The notes: a model not told the origin generated them from the sequence alone. Positions 34,382 to 43,419 are shown, numbered from the stretch's first letter. The stretch: 64,000 nt of DNA from Falsiroseomonas stagni DSM 19981 (GCF_900114315.1 NZ_FOSQ01000014.1:62001-126000); one strand, 5' to 3'. Program-made: numbers and translations.

Positions 34382-34927
34382 CTACAGATCGACGCTGATG
34401 GTCACGCCCAGCCGCGCGGCGATGTCCTTCTTGTCGAGGTCCGGTCCGCGCGCCTCATTCCCCTGAACATGCTGAAGGTCCCGCGCGGTATCCCGGCGGA
34501 TGGCGATGATGAGGCTGGTGGCGTCCACCAGCGCCAGCGGGAATTCATGCCAGGTGCCGAGGTGCAGCATCAGCCCCGCGCTGCCGTCGAAGATCAGCGC
34601 GCGCGCTTCCTCCAGCACCGGCAATTCGCCATCGCCGGGCGGGGCCAGCACCATCAGGAACGGCCGGCCGCCGAGGGGGAAGAAGCTCTGCGTGTGGAGG
34701 AAATGGCGTTCCATCCACACCACGCGCAGTGGCCGTCGTTCCAGCGTCGCGACGGTGAATTCCAGCGTGTCGTCGGCCACGAAGCGGCCCGGCTTCCGCA
34801 GCGCGACGCGGTCGCCATAGAAGGGGCTGCGGATCACCGGCGCAGGCGCGGTCGGGCCCATCAGCGTGCCGAAGGGCGCGACATTCTCCGCCGTCGCCGC
34901 TTCCGCCCGCAGCGAGATGGATCGCAC
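34382..34927 (-). CDS. allA: Ureidoglycolate lyase family protein
   Basis: 181 residues starting at GTG 34927. The pattern fits the AllA cupin-like family: AENVAPFGTLMGP near the N-terminus, VVWMERHFLHTQSFFPLGGR (His and Gln residues of the active site) and LHLGTWHEFPLALVD. The enzyme splits ureidoglycolate into glyoxylate and urea, the last step of allantoin use. It is convergent with the aldolase gene, their stops abutting. The symbol is by family; activity is not shown. Confidence 0.8.
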   Translation of the reverse strand: MRSISLRAEAATAENVAPFGTLMGPTAPAPVIRSPFYGDRVALRKPGRFVADDTLEFTVATLERRPLRVVWMERHFLHTQSFFPLGGRPFLMVLAPPGDGELPVLEEARALIFDGSAGLMLHLGTWHEFPLALVDATSLIIAIRRDTARDLQHVQGNEARGPDLDKKDIAARLGVTISVDL

Positions 34928-34934
34928 CGCCGGC

Positions 34935-35246
34935 CTAGCCCGCGGGGGACAGGACGTGGATGACGCGGCCTTCGATCATCGGCCGCACCTTCGCGCCATA
35001 GGCCGCCATGTGGGGCGCGGCGGCGTGGGCGGCCAGATGCGCCGGGCTTTCCCACTTCTCCACCACCACGAAGCTGTCGGGGCCAAGCTTCGTCTGGATG
35101 GCGCCCACGCCCTCCGCATCGATGGCAGGGCCGTATTCGATGCAGCCATCTTCGGCATGCACGGCGGGCATATTGGCGCGGAAGGCTTCCAGCACGGCAT
35201 CCCGCATCCCGGGCTTGGTCGTGATGATGGCGAGGACGTGGATCAT
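34935..35246 (-). CDS. Antibiotic biosynthesis monooxygenase-fold protein
   Basis: 103 residues from ATG 35246. It is a ferredoxin-like ABM fold: MIHVLAIITTKPG, DGCIEYGP and FVVVEKWESPAHLAAHAAAP. Members are small quinol or heme monooxygenases or oxidative stress proteins. It lies seven bases upstream of the ureidoglycolate lyase gene in the same direction, so it is likely co-transcribed. Confidence 0.85.
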   Translation of the reverse strand: MIHVLAIITTKPGMRDAVLEAFRANMPAVHAEDGCIEYGPAIDAEGVGAIQTKLGPDSFVVVEKWESPAHLAAHAAAPHMAAYGAKVRPMIEGRVIHVLSPAG

Positions 35247-35278
35247 GCGGCGCTTTCCTTCCCGGATATCCGCAAAGG

Positions 35279-36268
35279 CTACGCTGGCCGCAGGCGCTTC
35301 GCCAGCGGGGCCAGCACCCGCTCCACCACCGGGATCAGCAGGAACCCCGCGGCCAGCCCGACCACGCCGGCGAAGGCAGCCCCCGCCAGCCAGCCCAGCG
35401 CGCCGCCCATGCCAGGCATCGTCCCCGCGGCGGCGGCCAGGTCGTGCGACCAATGCGCCGGCCCGGCCAGGCCGAATTCCTCCAGCCCATGGATCAGGAT
35501 GCCGCCGCCGACCCAGACCATCGCCGCCGTGCCGACGATGCTCAGCAGCATGAGGAAGGGCGGCATGCCCTTCACCAGGCCGCGCCCCACCGCCCGCGCC
35601 AGGGGTCGCAGCCCCGCCGGCAGCCGCAGGGCCACTCCCTGCTCCCGCGCCAGGGCCACGCCGGCATCATCCGCCTTCACGATCAGCGCGACGGCGCCAT
35701 AGACCACGATGGTGATGCCGATGCCGACCACCGCCAGGATCGCCGCCTGCGCCACGAAGCCGCTGTCGGGGATGGTGGACAGCGCGATGGCCATGATCTC
35801 CGCGGACAGGATGAAATCCGTCTTGATGGCGCCGGCCACCCGCGCTTCCTCCAGCGCCAGCGGGTCCGCCGGCGCGGCGCCCACCGCTGCCTCATGCGCC
35901 TGGGCGGCGTGCGGGCGGATGGCTTCCAGCACCTTCTCCGCCCCCTCATAACAAAGGAAGGCGCCGCCCAGCATCAGCAGGGGCGTGATGGCCCAGGGTG
36001 CCAGCAGGCTGAGCGCGAGGGCCACCGGCAGCAGGATCAGCAGCTTGTTCTTCAGCGACCCCAGCGCGATGCGCTTGACGATCGGGATCTCGCGGCTCGC
36101 GGCGAAGCCCACGACGTAGCGCGGCGTCACCGCCGCATCGTCGATGACCACGCCGGCGGCCTTCGCCCCCGCCTTGCCGGCCTGGAAGGCGACATCGTCC
36201 AGGCTGGCCGCGGCCACCTTGGACAGGGCCACCACATCATCCAGCAGCGCGATCAGGCCCGTGCTCAC
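35279..36268 (-). CDS. DUF808 (YedI-like) membrane protein
   Basis: 329 residues. The start STGLIALLDDVVALSKVAAA and the block GAFLCYEGAEKVLEAI are diagnostic of the DUF808/YedI family. Several transmembrane helices follow (LLILLPVALALSLLAPWAIT; FMLLSIVGTAAMVWVGGGIL). The function is unknown in any organism I can name. It stands at the head of the minus-strand trio with the ABM and AllA genes, 32 bases upstream. Confidence 0.9.
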   Translation of the reverse strand: MSTGLIALLDDVVALSKVAAASLDDVAFQAGKAGAKAAGVVIDDAAVTPRYVVGFAASREIPIVKRIALGSLKNKLLILLPVALALSLLAPWAITPLLMLGGAFLCYEGAEKVLEAIRPHAAQAHEAAVGAAPADPLALEEARVAGAIKTDFILSAEIMAIALSTIPDSGFVAQAAILAVVGIGITIVVYGAVALIVKADDAGVALAREQGVALRLPAGLRPLARAVGRGLVKGMPPFLMLLSIVGTAAMVWVGGGILIHGLEEFGLAGPAHWSHDLAAAAGTMPGMGGALGWLAGAAFAGVVGLAAGFLLIPVVERVLAPLAKRLRPA

Positions 36269-36371
36269 GGCGTCTCCGCGGGGTTGTTCGACCCCGCCTG
36301 CCGTGCCGGGCGGCCTGCGTCAATGCAAAGCCGCGTTTGCGCGGCGGTGCGGCTTCGCTAGGCTGCCGGGC

Positions 36372-37094
36372 ATGACGAAACGAATCCGCCTCGGCATGCT
36401 CACCCCTTCCTCCAACACGGTGCTGGAACCCGTGACCCAGGCGATGATCGCCGGGCTGCCGGAGGTCTCGGCCCATTTCGGCCGCTTCAAGGTGACGGAG
36501 ATCGCGCTGAGCCGATCCGCCCTCGCCCAGTTCGACGACAGCGCCATCCTGGTGGCGGCGGAACTGCTGGCCCATGCGAAGGTCGATGTCATCACCTGGA
36601 ACGGCACCTCCGCCACCTGGCTGGGGTTCGAGACGGATGAGCGGCTGTGCGAGCGCATCACCGCCGCCACCGGCATCCCCGCCACCACCTCCATCCTCGC
36701 GATGAATGAGGCGCTGGCGAAGCTGGGCGCGAAAAGCCTCGGCTACGTCACGCCCTACACCGATGATGTCCAGGCGAAGATCGTCGCGCAGTATGAACGC
36801 CATGGTCTGGCCTGCCGCGGCGATGCCCATGCCGGCATCCGCGACAATTTCGCCTTCGCCGAGGTCACGGAGGACGCGCTGCGGGCGATGACCCGCGCCG
36901 TGGCGGCGGAGGGTCCGGACGCCATCGCCGTGGTCTGCACCAACCTTCGCGCCGGGCCGCTGGTGGCGGCGCTGGAGGCGGAACTCGGCATCCCCATCAT
37001 CGACAGCATCGCGACCGCGGTGTGGAAGAGCCTGGCGATCGCCGGCGTGGACCCCACCCGGGTGCAGGGCTGGGGAAGGCTGTTCAGCCTGTGA
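36372..37094 (+). CDS. Maleate isomerase/arylmalonate decarboxylase-like protein (one cysteine)
   Basis: 240 residues of the Asp/Glu racemase superfamily. LGMLTPSSNTVLEP is the N-terminal substrate-binding block. The position of the first catalytic cysteine is Gly78 (WNGTSATW); the second is kept as Cys189 (VVCTNLRAG). One Gly and one Cys in this order is the arrangement of bacterial arylmalonate decarboxylase (Gly74/Cys188). AMNEALAKLGAKSL and TPYTDDVQAKI also fit that subgroup. A decarboxylase or isomerase of a small dicarboxylate is likely. GTGA overlap couples it to the next gene. Confidence 0.85.
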   Translation: MTKRIRLGMLTPSSNTVLEPVTQAMIAGLPEVSAHFGRFKVTEIALSRSALAQFDDSAILVAAELLAHAKVDVITWNGTSATWLGFETDERLCERITAATGIPATTSILAMNEALAKLGAKSLGYVTPYTDDVQAKIVAQYERHGLACRGDAHAGIRDNFAFAEVTEDALRAMTRAVAAEGPDAIAVVCTNLRAGPLVAALEAELGIPIIDSIATAVWKSLAIAGVDPTRVQGWGRLFSL

Positions 37095-37747
37095 CGCGCC
37101 TGCTGCTGGTCAACCCGAACACCAACACCCGGACGACAGCGCTGATGGCGGCCATCGCCCAGCGCGCGGCCCCCGCCGGCGTGACGGTGGAAGGTACGAC
37201 CGCCGCCACCGGCGCGCCCTTGCTGGATGACCCCGCGAAGCTGGCCGAAGGCGCGCTGGCGGTCCGCGCGCTGGTCGGCGCGACCGACCTGTCCGCCTAT
37301 GCCGGCGTGGTCGTCGCCGCCTTCGGCGATCCCGGCCTGGCGGAGAGCCGCGCCGCGACAGCAGTGCCCCTGACCGGCATCGCGGAGGCCGCGATGGCGG
37401 AGGCCGCCGCGCTGGGCCGCTTCGTCATCGTCACCACCACCGGCCTGCTGAAGCCTTCCATCGACGCGCGCGTCGCCGAATATGGCCATGGCGCGCGCCA
37501 CGCCGGCACCTTCCTGACGCCCGGCGACGCGGCCACCCTGATGACGGACCCGGCGCGCCTCGAAGCCGCGCTGGAGGAGACGGCCCGCCGAGCGCTCGTG
37601 GAAACCGGCGCCGATGCCATCATCATCGGCGGCGGCCCGCTGGCGGCGGTGGCGGAAGCGCTGCGGCCGCGCTTCGCCGTGCCGATCATCGAACCCGTGC
37701 CGGCCGCGGTGCGGCTGGCGCTGTCCCGGGCCATTACTCCGGCTTGA
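37091..37747 (+). CDS. Hydantoin-racemase-like protein lacking both cysteines
   Basis: 218 residues starting at GTG 37091. The NPNTNTRTTALM start and FGDPGL block are typical of hydantoin racemases (HyuA/HyuE type). Those enzymes use two cysteines, in an A-C-F-x-D-P-G motif and in a G-C-A-G motif. Here they are Ala77 (AAFGDPG) and Gly181 (IIIGGGPL). Racemisation by the usual two-base mechanism therefore seems impossible. It may bind a hydantoin-like ligand, modulate its partner at 36372, or have another activity. Its end overlaps the convergent Bug gene by 14 bases. Confidence 0.82.
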   Translation: MTRLLLVNPNTNTRTTALMAAIAQRAAPAGVTVEGTTAATGAPLLDDPAKLAEGALAVRALVGATDLSAYAGVVVAAFGDPGLAESRAATAVPLTGIAEAAMAEAAALGRFVIVTTTGLLKPSIDARVAEYGHGARHAGTFLTPGDAATLMTDPARLEAALEETARRALVETGADAIIIGGGPLAAVAEALRPRFAVPIIEPVPAAVRLALSRAITPA

Positions 37748-38705
37748 TGTTTCCGGCCTCCACCACCCGCTTCCAGCGCGCGATCTCCGCCGCCTGGAAG
37801 GTGGCGAATTCCTCCGGCGTGTCGCCGCCGATGTCGAAGCCGGCATCGATGAGGCGCTGCGCCGTCGCGGGCACGCGCAGCGCGCCCATGAAGGCATCCC
37901 GCACCCGTTCCACCAGGGCCGGCGTCATGCCGGGCGGCCCGCCCAGCGCCTGCCAGGAATAGACGACGAAGTCGCGCAGCCCGGCCTCCAGCCCCGTCGG
38001 CACATCCGGCAGCACGGGCGTGCGCTGCGACGCCGTCACCATCAGCGCCTTCAGCCGCCCGGACTGGATATGCGGGATGACGGCGCCGAGGTTCTGGAAG
38101 GAGATATGCGTGGTCCCCGCCATCAGGGACGTCATGGCCGGGCCGCCGCCGGAATAGGGGATGTGCGCCATCTCCGTCCCCGTCGCCTGCTTGAACATCT
38201 CCGCCGTCAGATGGTCCGAAGACCCGACGCCGGAGGAGGGATAAGAAGCGGTGGCCGCGTTGCGCTTCATCCACTCGATGAGGCCCGCGAAATCCTGCAC
38301 CGGCACCGATTGCGGGTTCACCACCAGCACATTGGGCGTTCGCACCGTGACGGTGATGCGCGTCAACTGCGTCGTCGGGTCATAGGCCAGGTTGGGACGC
38401 AGGGCGACATTGATCGCCCAGGTGCTGATCGGCGCATGCATCAGCGTGTAGCCATCCGGCGCCGTGCGGATCACCTGGCGCGCGCCGACCTCCCCGGTCG
38501 CCCCGGGGCGGTTCTCCACCACGAAGGGGCGGCCCAGCGTCTGCTGCATGTGCTGCGCGGCGATGCGGGCGATCAGGTCCGAAGGCCCGCCGGTGGCGAA
38601 GGGCACGACGAGGGTGACGGCGCGGGATGGCCAATCCTGCTGCGCGACAGCGGGGCGGATGAGGGCGGGCGCGGCGAGGGCGCCCAGCAGCGTGCGGCGG
38701 TTCAT
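37734..38705 (-). CDS. Bug-family periplasmic receptor
   Basis: 323 residues from ATG 38705. It has a signal peptide (MNRRTLLGALAAPALIRPAV) and the Bug blocks AVTLVVPFATGGPSD, GRPFVVENRPGATG, IPYSGGGPAMTSLMAG and PDVPTGLEAG. It is an orphan receptor of the tripartite tricarboxylate transporter type for a carboxylate or amide solute. A multi-hairpin intergenic element lies directly upstream, between it and the RraA gene that precedes it in the same direction. Confidence 0.92.
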   Translation of the reverse strand: MNRRTLLGALAAPALIRPAVAQQDWPSRAVTLVVPFATGGPSDLIARIAAQHMQQTLGRPFVVENRPGATGEVGARQVIRTAPDGYTLMHAPISTWAINVALRPNLAYDPTTQLTRITVTVRTPNVLVVNPQSVPVQDFAGLIEWMKRNAATASYPSSGVGSSDHLTAEMFKQATGTEMAHIPYSGGGPAMTSLMAGTTHISFQNLGAVIPHIQSGRLKALMVTASQRTPVLPDVPTGLEAGLRDFVVYSWQALGGPPGMTPALVERVRDAFMGALRVPATAQRLIDAGFDIGGDTPEEFATFQAAEIARWKRVVEAGNIKPE

Positions 38706-38739
38706 TGGGTCTTGGTCCTCCCGTTTTTGTTCAGTCTCG

Positions 38740-38870
38740 CGGGGGAACGCCGTTCCCCCGCACCCCCATGCCAAGGGCCAGCGGGCCCTTGGAACCCTGG
38801 CAATCGACGACGGTCCAGGGGCGGTTCGCCCCTGGCGGATGGGGTGTGGGGAAGGCAGCGCCTTCCCCAC
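38740..38870. repeat. Array of four strong hairpins
   Basis: Within 131 bases four near-perfect inverted repeats follow one another. They are 38740-38760 (10-bp arms, 1-base centre), 38771-38792 (9-bp arms, 4-base loop), 38815-38835 (9-bp arms, 3-base loop) and 38846-38870 (11-bp arms, 3-base loop). They lie between the RraA gene and the Bug gene, both minus strand. The look is that of a composite REP-like intergenic element. Roles in transcript termination or stabilisation are possible; no T-runs are present. Confidence 0.85.
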
Positions 38871-38875
38871 GCACC

Positions 38876-39592
38876 TCACCGCCCCTTGGCCGCCCGCCAG
38901 ACCTTGAATTCCTCCAGGCTCGCCGGGTTCGTCGCGGGATAGAGGCCGACGATCGTCCGCCCCTCCGCCACCTTCTCCGTCACGAAATCCTCATAGGCCG
39001 TCATCTCGGTGGCTTCGCCCGCGATCTCCTCCGCCAGATGCGCGGGAATCACGATCACGCCGTCGCAATCCCCCACCAGCACATCCCCCGGGAACACCGG
39101 CGCATCGCCGCATGCGATCGGGACATTGATGTCGATGGCGTGGTTCAGTGTCAGGTTCGTCGGCGCGGACGGCCTGGTGTGGAAGGCCGGGATGCCGAGT
39201 GCCGCGATCTCCGCACTGTCGCGGAACCCGCCATCCGTCACCACCCCCGCCACGCCGCGGGCCTTCAGCCGCCCGACCAGGATGGCGCCCGCGGAGGCCG
39301 CGCGCGCATCCTTGCGGCTGTCGAAGACCAGCACATGCCCGGGCGGGCAGGTCTCGATGGCCTTGCGCTGGGGGTGGCTGGGGTCCCGGAAGGCCTCCAG
39401 CGTGTTCAGATCCTCCCGCGCCGGGATGTAGCGGACGGTGAAGGCCTCCCCCACCATGCTCTCCGTGGGTGTGTGCAGCGGCAGCGGCCCCTGGATCATC
39501 TGGCTGCGGAAGCCGCGCTTGAACAGCGCGGTCGCCAGGGTGGCGGTGCTGACGCGGCGAAGCTTGTCGCGGGTCTCGGGGCTCAGGGCCAT
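38876..39592 (-). CDS. RraA/HMG-aldolase family protein (second copy)
   Basis: 238 residues from ATG 39592, which has GAGG eight bases upstream; ATG 39634 gives an unusual extra tail. Motifs are STATLATALFKRG, VLVFDSRKDARAASAGAILV, VVTDGGFRDSAEI (Arg/Asp pair) and LVGDCDGVIVIPAHLAEEI. A metal-dependent aldolase or decarboxylase of a 2-oxo-dicarboxylate is the best guess. It precedes the Bug receptor in the same direction, separated by the hairpin array. Confidence 0.87.
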   Translation of the reverse strand: MALSPETRDKLRRVSTATLATALFKRGFRSQMIQGPLPLHTPTESMVGEAFTVRYIPAREDLNTLEAFRDPSHPQRKAIETCPPGHVLVFDSRKDARAASAGAILVGRLKARGVAGVVTDGGFRDSAEIAALGIPAFHTRPSAPTNLTLNHAIDINVPIACGDAPVFPGDVLVGDCDGVIVIPAHLAEEIAGEATEMTAYEDFVTEKVAEGRTIVGLYPATNPASLEEFKVWRAAKGR

Positions 39593-39738
39593 GAAGCGTT
39601 CCTCAACGGGGTTTCTTTCCCCCTTCATGCACATGGTCGGGCCGGATCGTGAACCCCGTCCAGCCCCGGCGACCCTTCCCGCAGGGCGCGCGATGCGGGA
39701 GAGTGTCGGCCGATCCCTCCGCGCGCGAGACCCGTCCG

Positions 39739-40518
39739 ATGAACATGTCCGCCCCCTCTCCCATCCCCGCCGGCATCAGCGAGGAGGAATGGAAGATCCG
39801 CTGCGACCTGGCCGCGCTCTACCGCCTGGTCGCGCATCACCGGATGACGGATCTGATCTACACCCATATCAGCGCCCGCATCCCGGGGCCGGAACACCAC
39901 TTCCTCATCAACAGCTACGGCGTGATGTTCCATGAGATGCGCGCCAGCGACCTGGTGAAGATCGATGTGGACGGCAACATCCTGGAACCGGAGGGCCGCA
40001 GCGGCCTGCATGTGAACGCCGCCGGCTTCACCATCCATTCCGCCATCCACATGGCGCGGGAGGATCTGGTGGCCGTCATCCACACCCACACCTCCGCCGG
40101 CATCGCCGTCTCCGCCCAGGAACACGGCCTGCTGCCGATCAGCCAGCACGCGCTGAAATTCTACGGCTGCCTCGGCTACCATGGGTATGAAGGCATCGCG
40201 CTCGACCTGGATGAGCGGGACCGGCTGGTCGCGGATCTCGGCCCGCACAAGGCGATGATCCTGCGCAACCACGGCCTGCTGGTGGGTGGCACGACGATCC
40301 CGGATGCCTGGAGCCAGATCTACTACCTGGAACGCGCCTGCCAGGCGCAGGTGGCCGCGCTGGCCGGCGGCGCCAAGCTGGTCCTGCCGCCGGAGGAAGT
40401 GCGGCTGAAGACCGCGGCGCAATTCGCGCCGAAGAACCCGCCCAGCCCGCACATCAACCTGGCCTGGGAAGCGTCCCTCCGCCTGATCGAGAACGACCCG
40501 ATCAGCTACCGGAGCTGA
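39739..40518 (+). CDS. Class II aldolase/adducin family protein (second copy)
   Basis: 259 residues from ATG 39739. The motifs IYTHISARIPG, VIHTHTSAGIAVSAQ (zinc His-x-His) and ILRNHGLLVGG are clear, and AWSQIYYLERACQAQVAA is typical of the larger adducin-head-like members. The substrate is unknown. It is followed after four bases by the flavin monooxygenase gene, so the two are probably one operon. Confidence 0.9.
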   Translation: MNMSAPSPIPAGISEEEWKIRCDLAALYRLVAHHRMTDLIYTHISARIPGPEHHFLINSYGVMFHEMRASDLVKIDVDGNILEPEGRSGLHVNAAGFTIHSAIHMAREDLVAVIHTHTSAGIAVSAQEHGLLPISQHALKFYGCLGYHGYEGIALDLDERDRLVADLGPHKAMILRNHGLLVGGTTIPDAWSQIYYLERACQAQVAALAGGAKLVLPPEEVRLKTAAQFAPKNPPSPHINLAWEASLRLIENDPISYRS

Positions 40519-40522
40519 CTGC

Positions 40523-41869
40523 ATGGCCACGCGCGCCATGCGCCTCAACGCCTTCGACATGGCGACGCCGGGCCATATCCAGCAGGGGATGTGGACCCAC
40601 CCCAGGGACCAGAGCCCCGGCTACAACAGCCTGGCCCATTGGATGGACCTGGCCCGCCTGCTGGAACGCGGGCTGTTCGATGGCCTGTTCCTGGCGGATG
40701 TGCTCGGCATCTACGATGTACTGGGCGGCAGCGCCGATGCGGCGCTGCGCGGTGGCGTGCAGGTGCCCCTGATCGATCCCGTCGTCACCATCCCCGCCAT
40801 GGCGGCGGTGACGACGCATCTCGGCTTCGGCGTCACCTGCAACCTGGCCTATGAGGCGCCGTATCTCTTCGCCCGCCGGATGTCCTCGCTGGATCACCTG
40901 ACGGGCGGGCGCATCGGCTGGAACATCGTGACCGGCTACCTCGACAGCGCGGCGCGTGCGCTGGGCCATGACGCCCAGATGCAGCATGACGACCGCTACG
41001 ACCTGGCCGAGGAATACATGGAGGCGGTCTATGCGCTGTGGGAGGGCAGCTGGGCCGATGATGCGGTGAAGCGGGACCGCGCGGGGGGCCTCTACACCGA
41101 CCCCGCCCGCATCCGCCGCATCCACCACCAGGGCAGGCAGTACCGGCTGGACGCGATCCACCTCTGTGAGCCTTCGCCGCAGCGGACCCCGGTGCTGTAC
41201 CAGGCCGGCGCCAGCGATCGCGGCCGCGCCTTCGCGGGCCGCCATGCCGAATGCGTCTTCGTCAACGGCACCAGCCCCGCCATCGTGGCGCGGCAGGTGG
41301 CCGACCTCCGCGCCCGCGCCGCGCCCCGGCCCATCCAGGTCTTCGTCGGCGCCACCATCGTCACCGGCCGCACGGAAGCCGAGGCCCGCGCCTTGCTGGC
41401 GGACTACGCCAGCCACGCCAGCGCGGAGGCCACGCTGGCCCATGCCGCCGCCTCGCTCGGCATCGATTTTGCGCGCTATGGCATGGACGATCCCATCCAG
41501 GCCGGCCCCACCCAGGCCATCCAGTCCAATGTCCAGGCGATGAAGCAGGTCGCCGGCCCCGCCTGGACCAAGCGCAAGCTGCTGGAGCAATCCGTCCTCG
41601 GCAGCCGCCAGCCCCCCATCGTCGGCGACCCCCACCAGGTGGCCGATGCGCTGGAGGGCTGGATGCGCGACGCCGATGTGGATGGCTTCAACCTCTCCCG
41701 CACCGTCATGCCGGAATGCCTGGAGCACTTCATCGACCTGGTGGTGCCGGTGCTGCAGGAACGCGGGCTGTTCAAGACGGGCTACGCGCCCGGCACCTAC
41801 CGGGAAAAGCTGTTCGGCGCCGGCCCGCGCCTGCCGGAGACGCACGCCGCCGCCGCCCATCGCTGGTAG
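40523..41869 (+). CDS. NtaA/SnaA/DszA-type FMN-dependent monooxygenase
   Basis: 448 residues of the bacterial-luciferase-like flavin monooxygenases. The blocks are LNAFDMATPGHIQQGMW, GLFDGLFLADVLGIYDV, LDHLTGGRIGWNIVTGYLDS and VLYQAGASDRGRAFAGRHAE. These two-component enzymes use FMNH2 from a separate reductase to oxidise aminopolycarboxylates, sulphur heterocycles or similar compounds. No flavin reductase gene is adjacent. It lies in an operon with the class II aldolase. Confidence 0.92.
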   Translation: MATRAMRLNAFDMATPGHIQQGMWTHPRDQSPGYNSLAHWMDLARLLERGLFDGLFLADVLGIYDVLGGSADAALRGGVQVPLIDPVVTIPAMAAVTTHLGFGVTCNLAYEAPYLFARRMSSLDHLTGGRIGWNIVTGYLDSAARALGHDAQMQHDDRYDLAEEYMEAVYALWEGSWADDAVKRDRAGGLYTDPARIRRIHHQGRQYRLDAIHLCEPSPQRTPVLYQAGASDRGRAFAGRHAECVFVNGTSPAIVARQVADLRARAAPRPIQVFVGATIVTGRTEAEARALLADYASHASAEATLAHAAASLGIDFARYGMDDPIQAGPTQAIQSNVQAMKQVAGPAWTKRKLLEQSVLGSRQPPIVGDPHQVADALEGWMRDADVDGFNLSRTVMPECLEHFIDLVVPVLQERGLFKTGYAPGTYREKLFGAGPRLPETHAAAAHRW

Positions 41870-41875
41870 GCGGCG

Positions 41876-42610
41876 TCAGGGCGCCTCCACCAGGCTCTCA
41901 TGCACCCAGCCACCGCCAGCGCCGTCATCCACCTGCAGCCAGCCGCCCGCCGCGCGGTCCAGCACCGTGAGGCTGGCGCCGCGCGGCGCCACGCGCAGCA
42001 CCGCGGCGCCGCCGCCGGGACCGCTGCGGATATTGCCGTGGCTGCGCAGCACCACCTGCTCACCGGCCGGCATGGCAGCGGGGGAAAGGGCGGGCGGCGG
42101 CGAGGGGGCCGTCGCAGCCGGGGCCGCTGTCGGTGCCCTATCCGCCGGCGGGGTGGCGTGGCACAGCCGCCGCCAGGCATCGCCGACCGGGCGGTTGCGC
42201 GTCAGGCCAGGCCCGTCTTCCAGCACCACGAAGGGCGGCAGCGGGCGGGACGCGCTGGAAGCCAGCGCCGCGTTGCTGCGCGGCGTCGCCATCACCCGCG
42301 CCACCACATCCGCCAGCCCGCCGCCCTGGCGCGCCGGCGCGGCGATGCGACCGCAGACCACCACCGTCTCCCGCAGCCCGTCCGGGCGATGGGTCTCTAG
42401 CCCCAGCAATTCGTCGGACAGCCCGGCGCGACGCAGATGCTGGCGCACGGCCTCCACCGCGCTCTGCCCTTCCACCGCGTCATCGGCCCCCGGCGGCGCC
42501 ACCGCCACGGTATCCCCGCGCGACGGCGCCTGCATCGCGATCGTCGCAGCCAGCGCACCTGCGCCCAGCGCCAGCAGCGCGGCGCCGATCCAGACAGTCC
42601 GGCCCGGCAT
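41876..42610 (-). CDS. Membrane-anchored SH3-domain protein
   Basis: 244 residues from ATG 42610, with AGGATTC just before it. One N-terminal membrane segment (VWIGAALLALGAGALAATIA) anchors a periplasmic part. That part contains a small domain with cysteines (VVVCGRIAAPARQGGGLADV), a Pro/Ala-rich linker, and a C-terminal bacterial SH3 domain (HGNIRSGPGGGAAVLRVAPR; GWLQVDDGAGGGWVHESLV). Such proteins usually bind peptidoglycan or peptides. Its role here is unknown. Confidence 0.8.
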   Translation of the reverse strand: MPGRTVWIGAALLALGAGALAATIAMQAPSRGDTVAVAPPGADDAVEGQSAVEAVRQHLRRAGLSDELLGLETHRPDGLRETVVVCGRIAAPARQGGGLADVVARVMATPRSNAALASSASRPLPPFVVLEDGPGLTRNRPVGDAWRRLCHATPPADRAPTAAPAATAPSPPPALSPAAMPAGEQVVLRSHGNIRSGPGGGAAVLRVAPRGASLTVLDRAAGGWLQVDDGAGGGWVHESLVEAP

Positions 42611-42684
42611 GAATCCTGTTCGCCTCGAAAGGGTTTCCAAACCCCCTCAAAGCCGCGCCACCCCCGCCGGTTCCGTCCGCGCCG

Positions 42685-43419
42685 TCAGGCGGCGGCGAAA
42701 AGACTCCCGCCCGCCCGTTCCGGCTGCTGGCCCAGGTGCCGGGCGATGGCCCAGATCATGGCCTGGTTGCTGCTGACCACCGGCTTGCCGATCCTGGCCT
42801 CCAGCCCCGGCAGCGCAGCCACCGTCGGCAGGTCCGTGCAGCAGATCAGCACCCCATCGGCGCCGGTGGTGTCCAGCGCATCGAGATGCGCCTCCAGCGC
42901 CGCCGGCGTGGTGCGGGACACGCCGCGGAACATCTCCAGGCTCGCATTCAGCCCGAGGCCGAGCGAGGCCACCGTCTCGATCCCCGCCGCCGCGAGATAG
43001 GCGATGACGGAGGCGTTGGTCGCGGGCAGATAGGGCGTGAACAGCGCGATTCGCGCGAGCTTCGTCGCACGCAGCGCGGCGATGATGGCAGTGCCGACTT
43101 CCAGCGTGCCCCGGGCCTGCGCCGCCTGCATCATCGCCAGTGACCGATCCGCCCCCAGCGCCATCGCCGCGCTGGTGCAGCCCAGCATCACGGCATCGAG
43201 CTGACAGGCCGAGAGGTGCTGCAACGGCGCGGCCGCATTCTCCCGCAGCTGTGCCGCCAGCGCCTCCCCGGCCAGCCCCATCGGCAGCGTCATGCGCGCG
43301 GCGTGGAAACTCAGGCCCGGCAGGCCGGCGCGGTTCATCTCCGCCTCCACCGTCGTGTTGCTGCCGGGCACGAGGAGGCCGACGCGCTGCGGGAAGCCGG
43401 AGGGGGCGGTGTTCTGCAT
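42685..43419 (-). CDS. Maleate isomerase-like Asp/Glu racemase-fold protein (two cysteines)
   Basis: 244 residues from ATG 43419. The N-terminal block VGLLVPGSNTTVEAEM is that of maleate cis-trans isomerases. Both catalytic cysteines are present: Cys81 (MLGCTSAAM) and Cys194 (ICCTDLPTV), as in true isomerases/racemases. It is therefore the one member of the four in this window with the full catalytic pair. A maleate or related dicarboxylate isomerase is likely. It is divergent from the PuuE-like gene at 43521. Confidence 0.87.
   Translation of the reverse strand: MQNTAPSGFPQRVGLLVPGSNTTVEAEMNRAGLPGLSFHAARMTLPMGLAGEALAAQLRENAAAPLQHLSACQLDAVMLGCTSAAMALGADRSLAMMQAAQARGTLEVGTAIIAALRATKLARIALFTPYLPATNASVIAYLAAAGIETVASLGLGLNASLEMFRGVSRTTPAALEAHLDALDTTGADGVLICCTDLPTVAALPGLEARIGKPVVSSNQAMIWAIARHLGQQPERAGGSLFAAA

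Noticed and set aside
38740-38870. Ordinary rho-independent terminator
   Set aside because: There are four hairpins in series and no T-run after any on either strand, so a single terminator does not explain it.
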